Below are positions 7,702 through 16,812 of a DNA stretch of 64,000 nt, in pieces. The stretch is from positions 1-64,000 of the forward strand of contig JAMPEY010000011.1 in NCBI GenBank assembly GCA_023664665.1, read 5' to 3'. Under the pieces are notes generated by a model. It saw nothing but the letters and a program-made list of their open reading frames with translations. It made no database searches and had not been told where the DNA came from. The stretch's first letter is position 1. Each line of letters opens with the position of its first letter. The position numbers and the translations under genes are program-made. This DNA comes from Lachnoclostridium sp. GTDB taxonomy: Bacteria; Bacillota; Clostridia; Lachnospirales; Lachnospiraceae.

Positions 7702-10488
7702 TTACCTCTCTTTCTGACTAAAATCTTTCTCTCCTAAGATAATCATATCCTCATCGTCATATCGCTTTCCGAGAAGCACATCAAAGAAATGACCCACATT
7801 TTTTCTCTTAGAATGATGAATAGCTTCCTCCACAATGTTCTGCACATCAATCACCGTGGCTGCATGGTTTATGGTCTGCAATTCTTCGATTCGGGTGTGC
7901 AGTGAAAGAACCCCTACCGCGTCAATGGAAAATTCTTTCTCTTTTGCATATTGCTTGCCGTAGGCTACCAATGCATCATTGCTTAACGCCTCCACATCCA
8001 TACGATTGGTAAAGCTGTTCAGAAGCTCTCCGTTTCGCTCGAGAAGCTTTTCCATATTATGCTTTGTATCTTCCAAGATAATTACGATACCGTGCTGTTC
8101 CTGCTGCAGGGATTGATAAAGCTCCCTTGCGGTATTATCTGTCATATCAAAGGCATGCTGGATAATCAGTGCACCGCTTGCAAGCTGGGTAATCAATTCC
8201 TCCACATCCTTGCTGTTTAAGGCTTTTCCGCTAATCTTGGCCATTCTTCCGGAAAAATTGCTGTCCGTCTGCTTGATTTCCTTCACAATATTTTTGGCAA
8301 GAGTCAGGGTATCCGTACCCTCGCCGCCTGTAATAATCACATTTCCGGTATATGCCGCCATGCTGATATTATCCAATACATTGATCAGCTGCTCTTTTGC
8401 CTGCTTGCCCTGTATATAAGGAGCAAACAGTTCCTTTTCTTCCTCCGTGAGGCTGCGGACTTTTACTTTGTCCCTCTCTACGGCTTCCTGCACAGGTTCT
8501 TCCTCTACCGAATCCTGATATACTTGCGGTTCCTCAGCGCTTTCAGAAACAGGCTGCTCTTCGGGGACTTCCTCTTCTTCCTCAGGTTCAAGGCTTTCTG
8601 CAGAGGCTGCGCTTTCCGGCTCTTCGCTTTCCTGTAGTTGCGAATCGTCGTAAGCTTCTTCTTCCATGTTTTCGCTTTCTTCAGGCTCAGGGTTCTCCTC
8701 AATAATTTCTTTCTCTTCGGGTTCCTCTTTCTCTGCAGCGACTGTCTCCTCTGTTTCAAGAGTTTCATAAGCTTCCTGCTCCTCCTGCTCCTCAAAGTCA
8801 AAGGTTTCTTCTTCCTTCGGCTCAAGGTTCTCTTCCGATTCTTCTTCAAAAGTTTCGCTCTCCTCAATCTCATCAAATTGCCCCGCATCTTCCTCAATCC
8901 CATCCGTCCTGCTCAACTCTTCCAATTTAAAAACTTCTTCATCTATATTAAGATTCGTATCCCGCTCAATGCCTTCGTCTTTTTCCAATTTCTCCAGAAG
9001 ACCATCCCTGATGGAAGCTTCAAACTCCGTAAACATATCTCCGGTCTGGGCCAACACATGCTTGCGGACTTCCTCCCTGCTCTTTTCCTCACTCTCCTTT
9101 TTCAGGCGCTCCCATTCGGTAAGGATATCTTCTATGCGCAATTGTCCGGTAATCTGTTTCTCAATATTGGGTTTTTCCGGCATGACCAGACTCAGCTGTC
9201 CGTCGGACTCCTGCGCCAGCACTTCCGCCATCTCTCTGGGCGGCTGCGCCGCCATGACCTGTCTCGTATTTTCCCACTGCATCTGCTGCATAACCGTTTC
9301 TGCAGTGACATCGACTTTTTCTTCGGCGGCGGGAGAAATCCGTGAAACTTCTTTGTCCGATGTCCCGTTCGTTGCATCCGAAGCCCGGGTCTTTTCCCTA
9401 AGGGCAGGCTGTACCTCGCTCATTTCTATGGTTTCACCGAAAAACACTTCCGATTGTATAATATTCTTGTGCGCAGTTTCCGGCTCCAAATCTTCTTCAT
9501 CCACTTCATCAATTTCAGGCATATCCAAAGATTCTGTATCGGATTCCAGCATGGACCGCATCAGGGACTGCGCAAAAGGATCGCTTATTGAGGATTCCTC
9601 CTCTTCGGACACTTCCCGCAGACTTGCCGCCAATTCCTCCTGCAGATTGATGGTGTTGTACCTTCCCATATCCATAATTTTGACCTGAATATCTAAATCG
9701 GAATCCTGTTCACCGCTCTCTTCAAAGTCCTCTGCGGCAAATATCTCCCCGGACATCTCCTCATCAGGGAACCGAACTGCCTCATAAATCCGGGTATCCC
9801 CGTTCGGCGCATACATTCCTTCAGAAAATTCCGCATCCTCCTGCTCCTCTGCGGAAGACCGGGAAGACTGTCCTTCATGAAAACGATGATCGTAAATTTC
9901 CTGCTGCTCCGGCGTAAGCGGCTGGTGAAGCTGCTTAAGCTCCAATGCCTTCACCACATATCTGCCCTCGCCGAACCAAAGCACCATCTCGTCACATTCT
10001 TCTACACAGCGGGTTGCCAATCCTATTCTATGATACAAATATGCCAGCTCATAAGCCCACTTTTCCCGGTAATCCCGTTTCTTCAGTTCTTCCAGAACTT
10101 CTATGCGCTCTTCCAGACTCACATTCTGCGCCTCGAAAATTTTGTACTGCAAAATATAACGCCCCGGATCCTTTGGCGCCACCGATATAAACTCTTTATA
10201 ATATTCCACTGCCTGAACAAAATCTTCCGTTTTCAGGGAAAGCTCGCACAAAGAATAGCAGATTGTCCGGCCTCCGGGTCTGCGTTCATATGCCAGCAAA
10301 AGTAAGTCTTTGGCATCCTCATATCTTCGGTTGATTTTGTACAAATCACTGATCGTACAAAGCATCATCACGCTTTTTACCCTGCGCCAGTCTATGGAAT
10401 CGGCAAGCTCTGCCGCCTGCGTATAATTGCCTTGTGCTATCAGGTCTTTGATTTCATCTGCTTTTATTTTGTATTCATATTTATCCAA
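7702..10488 (-). CDS. TPR / acidic linker / degenerate AAA-like protein
   Basis: A 928-residue cytoplasmic protein of unknown function. Residues 1-200 are TPR-like helical repeats (NYTQAAELADSI, RYEDAKDLLLLAYERRPGG, DFVQAVEYYKEFISVAPKD). Residues about 240-690 are a long, very acidic low-complexity linker rich in Glu. The last 240 residues resemble an AAA+ fold: VIITGGEGTDTLTLAKNI sits where a Walker A motif would be but lacks the GKT/GKS lysine, and GIVIILEDTK occupies the Walker B position. The arrangement suggests a scaffold or regulator rather than an active ATPase. The start is TTG with AAAGGA upstream; an excellent promoter lies 53 bp before it. It is followed after 6 bp by glgB. Confidence 0.75.
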   Translation of the reverse strand: MDKYEYKIKADEIKDLIAQGNYTQAAELADSIDWRRVKSVMMLCTISDLYKINRRYEDAKDLLLLAYERRPGGRTICYSLCELSLKTEDFVQAVEYYKEFISVAPKDPGRYILQYKIFEAQNVSLEERIEVLEELKKRDYREKWAYELAYLYHRIGLATRCVEECDEMVLWFGEGRYVVKALELKQLHQPLTPEQQEIYDHRFHEGQSSRSSAEEQEDAEFSEGMYAPNGDTRIYEAVRFPDEEMSGEIFAAEDFEESGEQDSDLDIQVKIMDMGRYNTINLQEELAASLREVSEEEESSISDPFAQSLMRSMLESDTESLDMPEIDEVDEEDLEPETAHKNIIQSEVFFGETIEMSEVQPALREKTRASDATNGTSDKEVSRISPAAEEKVDVTAETVMQQMQWENTRQVMAAQPPREMAEVLAQESDGQLSLVMPEKPNIEKQITGQLRIEDILTEWERLKKESEEKSREEVRKHVLAQTGDMFTEFEASIRDGLLEKLEKDEGIERDTNLNIDEEVFKLEELSRTDGIEEDAGQFDEIEESETFEEESEENLEPKEEETFDFEEQEEQEAYETLETEETVAAEKEEPEEKEIIEENPEPEESENMEEEAYDDSQLQESEEPESAASAESLEPEEEEEVPEEQPVSESAEEPQVYQDSVEEEPVQEAVERDKVKVRSLTEEEKELFAPYIQGKQAKEQLINVLDNISMAAYTGNVIITGGEGTDTLTLAKNIVKEIKQTDSNFSGRMAKISGKALNSKDVEELITQLASGALIIQHAFDMTDNTARELYQSLQQEQHGIVIILEDTKHNMEKLLERNGELLNSFTNRMDVEALSNDALVAYGKQYAKEKEFSIDAVGVLSLHTRIEELQTINHAATVIDVQNIVEEAIHHSKRKNVGHFFDVLLGKRYDDEDMIILGEKDFSQKER

Positions 10489-10540
10489 GGTATTCGCATC
10501 CTTTACTTATCGATATGGTATTATATTTGCTTTTCGTCTT

Positions 10541-10570
10541 ATTATACCATACCATGTATGCGTCTGTCAA
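10541..10570 (-). promoter_or_regulatory. SigA-like promoter for the TPR protein-glgB operon
   Basis: On the minus strand TTGACA (10570-10565), an 18-bp spacer and a perfect TATAAT (10546-10541). The next gene downstream is the TPR/AAA-like protein starting at 10488. Confidence 0.85.
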
Positions 10571-10613
10571 AAACAAACTACATCTTGTGTAAAAAAGTAT
10601 GCGAGCCCCTCTG

Positions 10614-11471
10614 TCACTCCAGTCGGTTACTCAATTTTGCAAACTGCTCCAAGGTAAATGTTTCCCCTCTTACGGTGGCGGGAAGTTCCATTTCCGCCAA
10701 TACCCGCAGCACATCTTCTTTGGAAATTTGAAGTTCCGGCGCATTTGTCAGCGCATTTATCAATGTTTTCCTTCTATGCATAAAGACCGCCTTAATCAGT
10801 GCAAACATCCTTTTTTCATCCGCCACCTCCACCGGCGGCTTCTCATAACGGGTCAGCCGGATTACGGCGCTGCCCACATTGGGACGAGGGATAAAACAGT
10901 TGGGCGGCACATTAGCCACGATTTCCGGCCGGGCGTAATATTGCACCGCAAGAGACAGCGCGCCGTAATCCTTCGTCCCCGGCCCCACCTGCATGCGCTG
11001 CGCCACTTCCTTCTGCACCATCACGGTAATGCTTTTTAAAGGTACGCCTCCCTCAAACAGCCCCATAATAATGGGTGTCGTGATATAATAGGGTAGATTT
11101 GCCACCACTTTAATCGGTCTGCCCCCGTTTTTTTCTTCCGCAATTTTAGCAATATCCACTTTTAGAATATCATCATTTATAATGGTTATGTTTCCATAAT
11201 CCGACAGGGTATCTTCCAAAATAGGGATTAATGCCCTGTCAATTTCCACGGCAATGACTTCCCCCGCCTTTTGCGCCAGACATTGCGTCATCGTACCGAT
11301 GCCCGGACCGATTTCCAGCACACAGTCTTCTTTTGTAATATCCGCTGCGCTTATGATGCGCTCCCGCACTCCGGCGTCAATCAAAAAATTCTGCCCGTAT
11401 TTTTTTTGAAGAGTAAACTGATATTTTTGCAGCACCGCAATGGTGTTCTGCGGTATTCCCAAATCCGTCAT
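10614..11471 (-). CDS. rsmA: 16S rRNA dimethyladenosine transferase
   Basis: RsmA/KsgA dimethylates two adjacent adenosines in the 3' hairpin of 16S rRNA late in small-subunit assembly, using SAM. The 285-residue protein has the expected N-terminus KKYGQNFLID, the SAM-binding VLEIGPGIGTMTQCL (motif I), and the catalytic NLPYYITTPI (motif IV, NLPY). The C-terminal helical domain completes the normal length of about 280. GAAAGG precedes the ATG. It lies 46 bp downstream of the DHHW gene on the same strand, which may share its transcript. Confidence 0.97.
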   Translation of the reverse strand: MTDLGIPQNTIAVLQKYQFTLQKKYGQNFLIDAGVRERIISAADITKEDCVLEIGPGIGTMTQCLAQKAGEVIAVEIDRALIPILEDTLSDYGNITIINDDILKVDIAKIAEEKNGGRPIKVVANLPYYITTPIIMGLFEGGVPLKSITVMVQKEVAQRMQVGPGTKDYGALSLAVQYYARPEIVANVPPNCFIPRPNVGSAVIRLTRYEKPPVEVADEKRMFALIKAVFMHRRKTLINALTNAPELQISKEDVLRVLAEMELPATVRGETFTLEQFAKLSNRLE

Positions 11472-11517
11472 ATATGCAACCTTTCATCCGTCATTGTCCG
11501 CAGCGGCGGTCATATCA

Positions 11518-12639
11518 TTATTCCAAATATTGAAAATCCTCCAGAAAGTGAATACAGTCATAGAGCACCAGCACATCCATGCCCTTCTCCGGCTTGCAGC
11601 TCTCCATAAGCCGGGACAGAGACCCGCTGTAATACTGCAAGTCCACCACATAAATACTGCTGTAATGGGGCTGTAAAAAAGGTATCATGCAGTTGGCACA
11701 GGAGTCCTTAATCAAAAACAAAGTCCTGTCAGTCTGATAATCCGTATGAATCTCCAGAACTCCATGCGTATCATCCAGAAAATATCCATAGGGATTCTCC
11801 CCTGTCAGATAGCTCTCTTCGTAAAAGGAATCTGCCGTTTTCTTAAAGTCATAGGTAATGGATACGGGTCTTTCTTTTGTCTCCGGAAAAATCTGAATGG
11901 TATCCGAGCCTTCTAAACCCGGAATGCGTGAGATAAGGTCTCCCCGAAAATCATCTGACACTGTTGTCATGTTTTGCGGATTGTACGGATACAGAAAACT
12001 CAAAGTCTCTCTGGTCCACACCAGATATCCGTAATAGGCGCCCAGACTGGTCCAATGGCGGTCTGTGCGATAATAAATTTCTTCCTCGTTGTGGGCTTCC
12101 AACATGGCATATACATCAATATAGCTGCGTTCTCCCACCCGCTCCCGCACTTTTTCCAAAAATCTGCTCTCATCATAATAGTCCGCATAGGCAGGGAGTT
12201 TTTCCTGCAAAATATTATCCGCCGTCGGTACAAGCATCACCCTTGCGCCCCACTCATCCGTCAATTTCCCCAGCAGGGCTATCTTTTCATCCTCCAGCTC
12301 CCCGCTGTAATTCTCCGGCAGATGCCGCTCTATCAGATAATCGTCTTTTCCCAGATAAACTTCATTGATATCCTTTTTTCGGAAGAAAATGTCTGTCCGC
12401 GTTTTGATATTCACCCACTTATCGCGGCTCACAAATTGGTCTGTTAAATAATTTTCATACGCTTTCCCGAAATCTCCCCTTAAAAAGGCTTCTCTTGCAA
12501 ACTCCGGTTTCTTTGCCAAAAGCCGGTTCTCCGTCTCCGAAAAAACCCTGTCCCCATGAAAGCAATCCGCCACGGCAAAAGCAAGAAGGATGGCCGCCAC
12601 AATCCCTATGGTAAATATTGAGTTTTTCTTCTCGTCCAT
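11518..12639 (-). CDS. DHHW-family (AlgX/SGNH-like) acetylation partner
   Basis: A 373-residue protein with one N-terminal membrane anchor (residues 10-27) and an extracytoplasmic SGNH-like domain. The family signature YRTDRHWTSLGAYYGY is near residue 200, giving the Asp-x-x-His pair expected for O-acetyl transfer or esterase chemistry. Such proteins pair with MBOAT acyltransferases to O-acetylate extracellular polysaccharides (AlgI/AlgX or DltB/DltD logic). The MBOAT gene is directly upstream on the same strand, 94 bp away, so the two form one functional unit. The substrate polymer is unknown. Confidence 0.85.
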   Translation of the reverse strand: MDEKKNSIFTIGIVAAILLAFAVADCFHGDRVFSETENRLLAKKPEFAREAFLRGDFGKAYENYLTDQFVSRDKWVNIKTRTDIFFRKKDINEVYLGKDDYLIERHLPENYSGELEDEKIALLGKLTDEWGARVMLVPTADNILQEKLPAYADYYDESRFLEKVRERVGERSYIDVYAMLEAHNEEEIYYRTDRHWTSLGAYYGYLVWTRETLSFLYPYNPQNMTTVSDDFRGDLISRIPGLEGSDTIQIFPETKERPVSITYDFKKTADSFYEESYLTGENPYGYFLDDTHGVLEIHTDYQTDRTLFLIKDSCANCMIPFLQPHYSSIYVVDLQYYSGSLSRLMESCKPEKGMDVLVLYDCIHFLEDFQYLE

Positions 12640-12673
12640 ACGCTTCTCCTTTTCATTCTAACTCCCATGATTG

Positions 12674-12709
12674 CGATGAAAAACACCGTGGTTTTGGCGT
12701 TTTTCATCG
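12674..12709. other. 11-bp inverted repeat between MBOAT and DHHW genes
   Basis: CGATGAAAAAC (12674-12684) and GTTTTTCATCG (12699-12709) form a perfect stem with a 14-nt loop in the gap between the two minus-strand genes. It could attenuate expression of the downstream DHHW gene or protect the mRNA. No clean U-tract follows on the minus strand. Confidence 0.6.
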
Positions 12710-12733
12710 TGATATTTCGTACTTTTTCTCACA

Positions 12734-14044
12734 CTAAACAATATACGCAATGGACAGCAGCAGCAAAACCGGCGGAATTACCTTTTCGCCCAATCGGTAG
12801 ACTGCCATGGCATATCCTGTATGGGAACTCTTCAATTTCTGTATTTGCCCGCTTATCACAGGAGTGGATGCCACCGCCGCTATCACCAGCAACATCAGGT
12901 ACTCTCCGCCCAGATACAGTCCCCTTGCATCCAGAACGCTTCCCTGATTCAGGTTAAACATAGCCTTTGCATAACCCCATGCGCCCGCCATGGTTTCCGA
13001 GAAAAAAATCACCCAGCCAAACAAAACCACCAAACCTGTATAAACCCACCTAAACAGTTTAGGCAGTCCGTTCAGCGCTTTTCCCAAAAACAATTTCTCT
13101 AAAATCAAAAATACCGCAAACCACACTCCCCAAATGAAATAGTTGACGGCGGCGCCGTGCCAAAGCCCTATCAGCGCCCACGCAGCCAGAATAGCCATCA
13201 TCTGACGCTTCCGGTCTTTCCGGTTCCCGCCCAGAGGATTATAAACATACTCCCGAAACCAGCTCCCAAGGGAAATAAACCATCTGTCCCAAAATTCCGT
13301 GACGGACGCGGAAAGATACGGATAATGAAAGTTTTCCGGAAAATGAAAGCCTAAGATTTCCCCTAAACCGATTGCCATATCAGAATATCCCGACAGGTTA
13401 AAATAAATCCGAAACGCAAACGCCAACACTCCCAGCCACGCGCTCAATACGCTCATACTGCCATAATCCATAACAGAAATGATTTCCCACAGTTCTCCCG
13501 CATGATCGGCAATCAATACCTTTTTGGCAAGGCCCGTCACAAACCGCTTTACGCCACCGCTGATTTTGTTGATATCTACGGGACGGTCATGAAGAGAATC
13601 CTCCACCGTTTTATATTTTACAATAGGTCCCGCTATGAGCTGGGGAAACAGGGATACAAACACTCCAAAATCCAAAAGATTTTTCTGCACCTTTACCTCT
13701 CCCCGATACACATCTATGATATAGGACATGGTCTGAAAAGTATAGAAAGAGATTCCTATGTGCCGCTTAAAAGTTCCCAAGAGCAACAGACTGACGGCAA
13801 CGGAAGTAGCCAGAAATACTTTTGCCGCAGGCTTTCCCCTGTTGGCATCAATCAGTCTTCCCAAGGTGTAATCCACTATAGTGGAAAACAGCATAAGGAA
13901 TACATGCACCGGTTCCCCCCATGCATAAAAAATAAGGCTACCCAAAAAGAGGATGACATTTTTCATCCTCTTGGGAGCCAAAAAATAACAAAGGATAAAT
14001 ATTGGCAGAAACCGAAATAAAAATATAATACTGCTAAAAACCAT
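12734..14044 (-). CDS. MBOAT O-acyltransferase, AlgI/DltB type
   Basis: Multi-pass membrane acyltransferase moving acyl (often acetyl) groups across the membrane onto envelope polymers, in partnership with the DHHW protein encoded next. The 436-residue protein begins with MVFSSIIFLFRFLPIF and has the family blocks GISFYTFQTMSYIIDVYRG, the FWDRWHISL-like FWDRWFISLGSW, and the catalytic histidine in LWHGAAVNYFIWG. Oddity: the segment between the helix ending LLLLGTFK and RHIGISFYTF is missing about 25-35 residues relative to typical members, which normally read FKY...LPxGISFYTF. The deletion is in frame. Also, the usual His of WHISL is Phe here. Activity is therefore uncertain. Confidence 0.9.
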   Translation of the reverse strand: MVFSSIIFLFRFLPIFILCYFLAPKRMKNVILFLGSLIFYAWGEPVHVFLMLFSTIVDYTLGRLIDANRGKPAAKVFLATSVAVSLLLLGTFKRHIGISFYTFQTMSYIIDVYRGEVKVQKNLLDFGVFVSLFPQLIAGPIVKYKTVEDSLHDRPVDINKISGGVKRFVTGLAKKVLIADHAGELWEIISVMDYGSMSVLSAWLGVLAFAFRIYFNLSGYSDMAIGLGEILGFHFPENFHYPYLSASVTEFWDRWFISLGSWFREYVYNPLGGNRKDRKRQMMAILAAWALIGLWHGAAVNYFIWGVWFAVFLILEKLFLGKALNGLPKLFRWVYTGLVVLFGWVIFFSETMAGAWGYAKAMFNLNQGSVLDARGLYLGGEYLMLLVIAAVASTPVISGQIQKLKSSHTGYAMAVYRLGEKVIPPVLLLLSIAYIV

Positions 14045-14094
14045 GCCTGTAAATCACCTTTCAGATTTTCCTGACCGGTTCTCCCTGCCATTTC

Positions 14095-15015
14095 TTATTG
14101 GTTTGCCATTTGGCAGAGTTCCTCCAGCATCTTGGGCAAATCCGTTTCCATATTCTCGTCCGTAAACTGGCAGGTTCCCACTTTTTTGTGTCCGCCGCCG
14201 TTGTACTTCAACATCAGACTTCCCACATTGACATCGGAGGTTTTGTTTAAAATACTGTACCCCACTGCCGCAGAGCAGCCCAAGCCGCCCTTGCCGCTGA
14301 CAATCCATGCGGAAATGTTCTGCTCCGGATACATGCTGTAAATCATAAAACGATTGCCTGTGTAAATAGGGTCCACACCCCGTAAATCGCTGATAATCAC
14401 ATTTCCTTCCACCCGGGTGTGCTCCTTCACCATTTCTTTGAACTTTTCCGTCTGTTCCTTGTATACTTCGATACGCTCCTGCACATCGGGTAACGCCAGA
14501 ATCTCTTCCGTACTCATGGTGCGGCACGCATGCATCAACACTTCCATTAATTTATAATTGGGAATGGAAAACTGTCTCCATCTGCCCAAACCCGTTCTGG
14601 GGTCCATCAAAAATCCCACCAGAATCCAGCCTTGAGGATTCATGACCTCATCAATCGTCAGATTGCCGGAATCCACTTTGTCCACTGCTATCATCATATC
14701 ATCAAACTGCGGAAATCTTTCTTTTCCACCGTAATATTCATAAATAATCCTTGCGCAGGAAGGGGTAATACGGCTCTCCCCCTTATACTTACCCTCCAGC
14801 GCCAGCCTCTCGTGCTCACTGGAATGATGGTCAAACCATAAACCGCATCCCTCCACATAAGGCACATTCGCCAGACAGTCATTTTCGTTCACTTCCACCA
14901 ATCCGTCCTGCAAATCCTTGGGATGTGCAAACTTCCAGCTATCTATGATGCCCGCCTCTAAAAGCAGCGCCCCGCAAGCCAGACCGTCAAAATCAGAGCG
15001 TGTAATTAATCTCAT
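14095..15015 (-). CDS. DHH-family phosphoesterase (exopolyphosphatase-like)
   Basis: A 306-residue protein of the DHH superfamily. The metal-binding motifs are visible: ITRSDFDGLACGALL at the N-terminus (motif I, DxD-like) and LWFDHHSSEHE near residue 70 (DHH motif III). The C-terminal DHHA1-like part ends with KYNGGGHKKVGTCQF, the substrate-binding GGGH element. Members hydrolyse phosphodiesters or polyphosphate with manganese; the exact substrate cannot be read from sequence. The start at 15015 has GGAGGG eight bases upstream; an upstream in-frame start at 15099 lies in the promoter and is rejected. Confidence 0.85.
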   Translation of the reverse strand: MRLITRSDFDGLACGALLLEAGIIDSWKFAHPKDLQDGLVEVNENDCLANVPYVEGCGLWFDHHSSEHERLALEGKYKGESRITPSCARIIYEYYGGKERFPQFDDMMIAVDKVDSGNLTIDEVMNPQGWILVGFLMDPRTGLGRWRQFSIPNYKLMEVLMHACRTMSTEEILALPDVQERIEVYKEQTEKFKEMVKEHTRVEGNVIISDLRGVDPIYTGNRFMIYSMYPEQNISAWIVSGKGGLGCSAAVGYSILNKTSDVNVGSLMLKYNGGGHKKVGTCQFTDENMETDLPKMLEELCQMANQ

Positions 15016-15070
15016 TGCTATTCCCTCCTTGCGCCTTCTCTCTTTCAATGATTGGAAAGCTCTATTTATT

Positions 15071-15099
15071 AGTATAGCATATTCCCTGCCTTTCAGCAA
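15071..15099 (-). promoter_or_regulatory. SigA-like promoter of the DHH gene
   Basis: On the minus strand TTGCTG (15099-15094), 17 bp, TATACT (15076-15071), located 56 bp upstream of the chosen start codon. Confidence 0.75.
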
Positions 15100-15140
15100 A
15101 TAAATTTTCCGTTCCCCCGGCTGTCTGAATTACTTCTTTA

Positions 15141-16520
15141 TCAGGCAAAATCGGTTTTCTTTTTCATTTTGGGCTTTTTCCAGATGCCGCTCCGATAGAG
15201 GATATACAGAATAAGGGAGGAAATCCCGTTGCTGACCACCACGGAATACCAGACGCTGCGCACGCCCATCTGCAAAATGCTCTCGCAAAACCACAGTGTC
15301 AAAAAGCGGAAGCCCCACAATCTGGTCACATCCACTATCATATTCACCTCAGTGTGCCCCGTTCCCTGAAACAGCCCCGATGTAGCATTATAAACACCGT
15401 TCGTAAAACACCAGAATGCCATAATGCTTAAAAAGTCCGCCGCCATGGCAATCGTCTGCCCGTCATCGGAAAAAATGCTGACAATGGCTCCGGAAATCAC
15501 ATCCCTGCTTAAAATCATACCCCCCACGAACAAAAACACTACGGAAATCCACATGGAAATGCGGTAGCCCTGCTCAGCCCGTTCCATCTGCTCAGCCCCC
15601 ACATTCTGTCCCACAATGGTCGCCGTGGCGGAACCTATGGCATTAGAGGGCAGCGTAATCAGGCTATTAACCTTGTTACCGATACCATATGCCGCCATGG
15701 CTGCGCTGCCATAGGCAAAGACATTTCTGCTCATCAGCAAAAATCCCAGCTGCATAGTGCTTCCTCCCAGAGCGGTGGGCAGACCGATTTTTAAAATCAG
15801 TTTGAGTTTCTCCGCCTGAAAGCGCATATCATGAAAATCCAAAAAAATTTCATCCTTTCGGTTCAACAGCAGGACAAAGGCAACAATTGCCGGAACCGCT
15901 TTTGCCAATACCGTAGCCAGAGCTGCTCCCGCTACCCCCAGATTCAGCCATACCATCAGAAGCGGGTCCAATATCATATTGAGCGCAATGCCGCCCAGAT
16001 TCAAAAACAGCGGACTTACCGTATCCCCCTGTGCCTGATGAACGGCGGAAAACAAATTGACCATAAACAAAAAGAGCATATCCCATATCACAATACAAAG
16101 ATAAGTCACCGCATGATTATAAATATCACTGTCCGCCCCCAGCCACCTTACAATCCCCGGAGTCGCCAGAAAGCAGATTAGGGAGCATCCCACCGCAAAG
16201 CACATGGCACACATAAAAATCTGGTTCGCCATTCCCTTGGCGTCTTCTTTTTCTCCCGCGCCAATGTACTGGGCAATCAAAACAGAACCCGCCACCGTAA
16301 TTCCATTGCCGAAATTCAGTATGATATTCTGCACGGGAGTTACCAGATTAATCGCTGCAAGCTGGTTTGTTCCCAGCTGCCCCAGCCAGAAAGTATCTGT
16401 TAAATTGTACATGGTCTGCAGGAAGCTGTTTAAAACCACCGGAATCGCCAATGCCAAAACCGCACGCCAAAGGCTTCCGCTCAATATCTGTTCCTGATTG
16501 TATTTCTTTCCTGTATGCAT
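15141..16520 (-). CDS. MATE family efflux transporter
   Basis: A 12-helix cation-coupled antiporter of the MATE family (459 residues), which exports drugs or cationic metabolites. It shows the typical N-terminal signature LALAIPVVLNSFLQTMYNLTDTFW and the second-half repeat GLPTALGGSTMQLGFLL. The substrate cannot be inferred. The start at 16520 is preferred because the promoter at 16570-16598 overlaps a longer in-frame start at 16598; AGGAGG is 13 bases upstream, a little far. The gene is monocistronic, with the DHH promoter directly downstream. Confidence 0.93.
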   Translation of the reverse strand: MHTGKKYNQEQILSGSLWRAVLALAIPVVLNSFLQTMYNLTDTFWLGQLGTNQLAAINLVTPVQNIILNFGNGITVAGSVLIAQYIGAGEKEDAKGMANQIFMCAMCFAVGCSLICFLATPGIVRWLGADSDIYNHAVTYLCIVIWDMLFLFMVNLFSAVHQAQGDTVSPLFLNLGGIALNMILDPLLMVWLNLGVAGAALATVLAKAVPAIVAFVLLLNRKDEIFLDFHDMRFQAEKLKLILKIGLPTALGGSTMQLGFLLMSRNVFAYGSAAMAAYGIGNKVNSLITLPSNAIGSATATIVGQNVGAEQMERAEQGYRISMWISVVFLFVGGMILSRDVISGAIVSIFSDDGQTIAMAADFLSIMAFWCFTNGVYNATSGLFQGTGHTEVNMIVDVTRLWGFRFLTLWFCESILQMGVRSVWYSVVVSNGISSLILYILYRSGIWKKPKMKKKTDFA

Positions 16521-16569
16521 GGATGCCCGATACCCTCCTCTGCCCGCTTTATTATCATTCTCATAGCTT

Positions 16570-16598
16570 ATTCTAATACAAACGCCTTGTCCTGTCAA
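16570..16598 (-). promoter_or_regulatory. SigA-like promoter of the MATE gene
   Basis: On the minus strand TTGACA (16598-16593), 17 bp, TAGAAT (16575-16570). Its position excludes a translation start at 16598. Confidence 0.8.
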
Positions 16599-16812
16599 AA
16601 AAATTGCTTTTGTTCCGTCGGTTTATTGTATTCTTCACCGTTTTGGAACAATAAATGAAAATGGCTATAGAAATCCCTGCATCCTTATGTTATATTAAAC
16701 AGTGAAATTACATGAGAAAGTACAATATACACAAAACGCACAGGGAATGTATTCTTGACAATAGAATTTATGCTTTGCGAAGCAGTTCCCGTTGTATGCG
16801 GAGGTATAACTA

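Noticed and set aside
8638..9688. Long plus-strand open frames opposite the acidic linker of the TPR protein
   Set aside because: Antisense to a Glu-rich GAA/GAG stretch, which produces stop-free Phe/Leu/Ser-rich frames; no binding sites.
14054..14527. Open minus-strand frame overlapping the end of the DHH gene
   Set aside because: Fully inside the DHH phosphoesterase gene, with atypical composition; a shadow frame.
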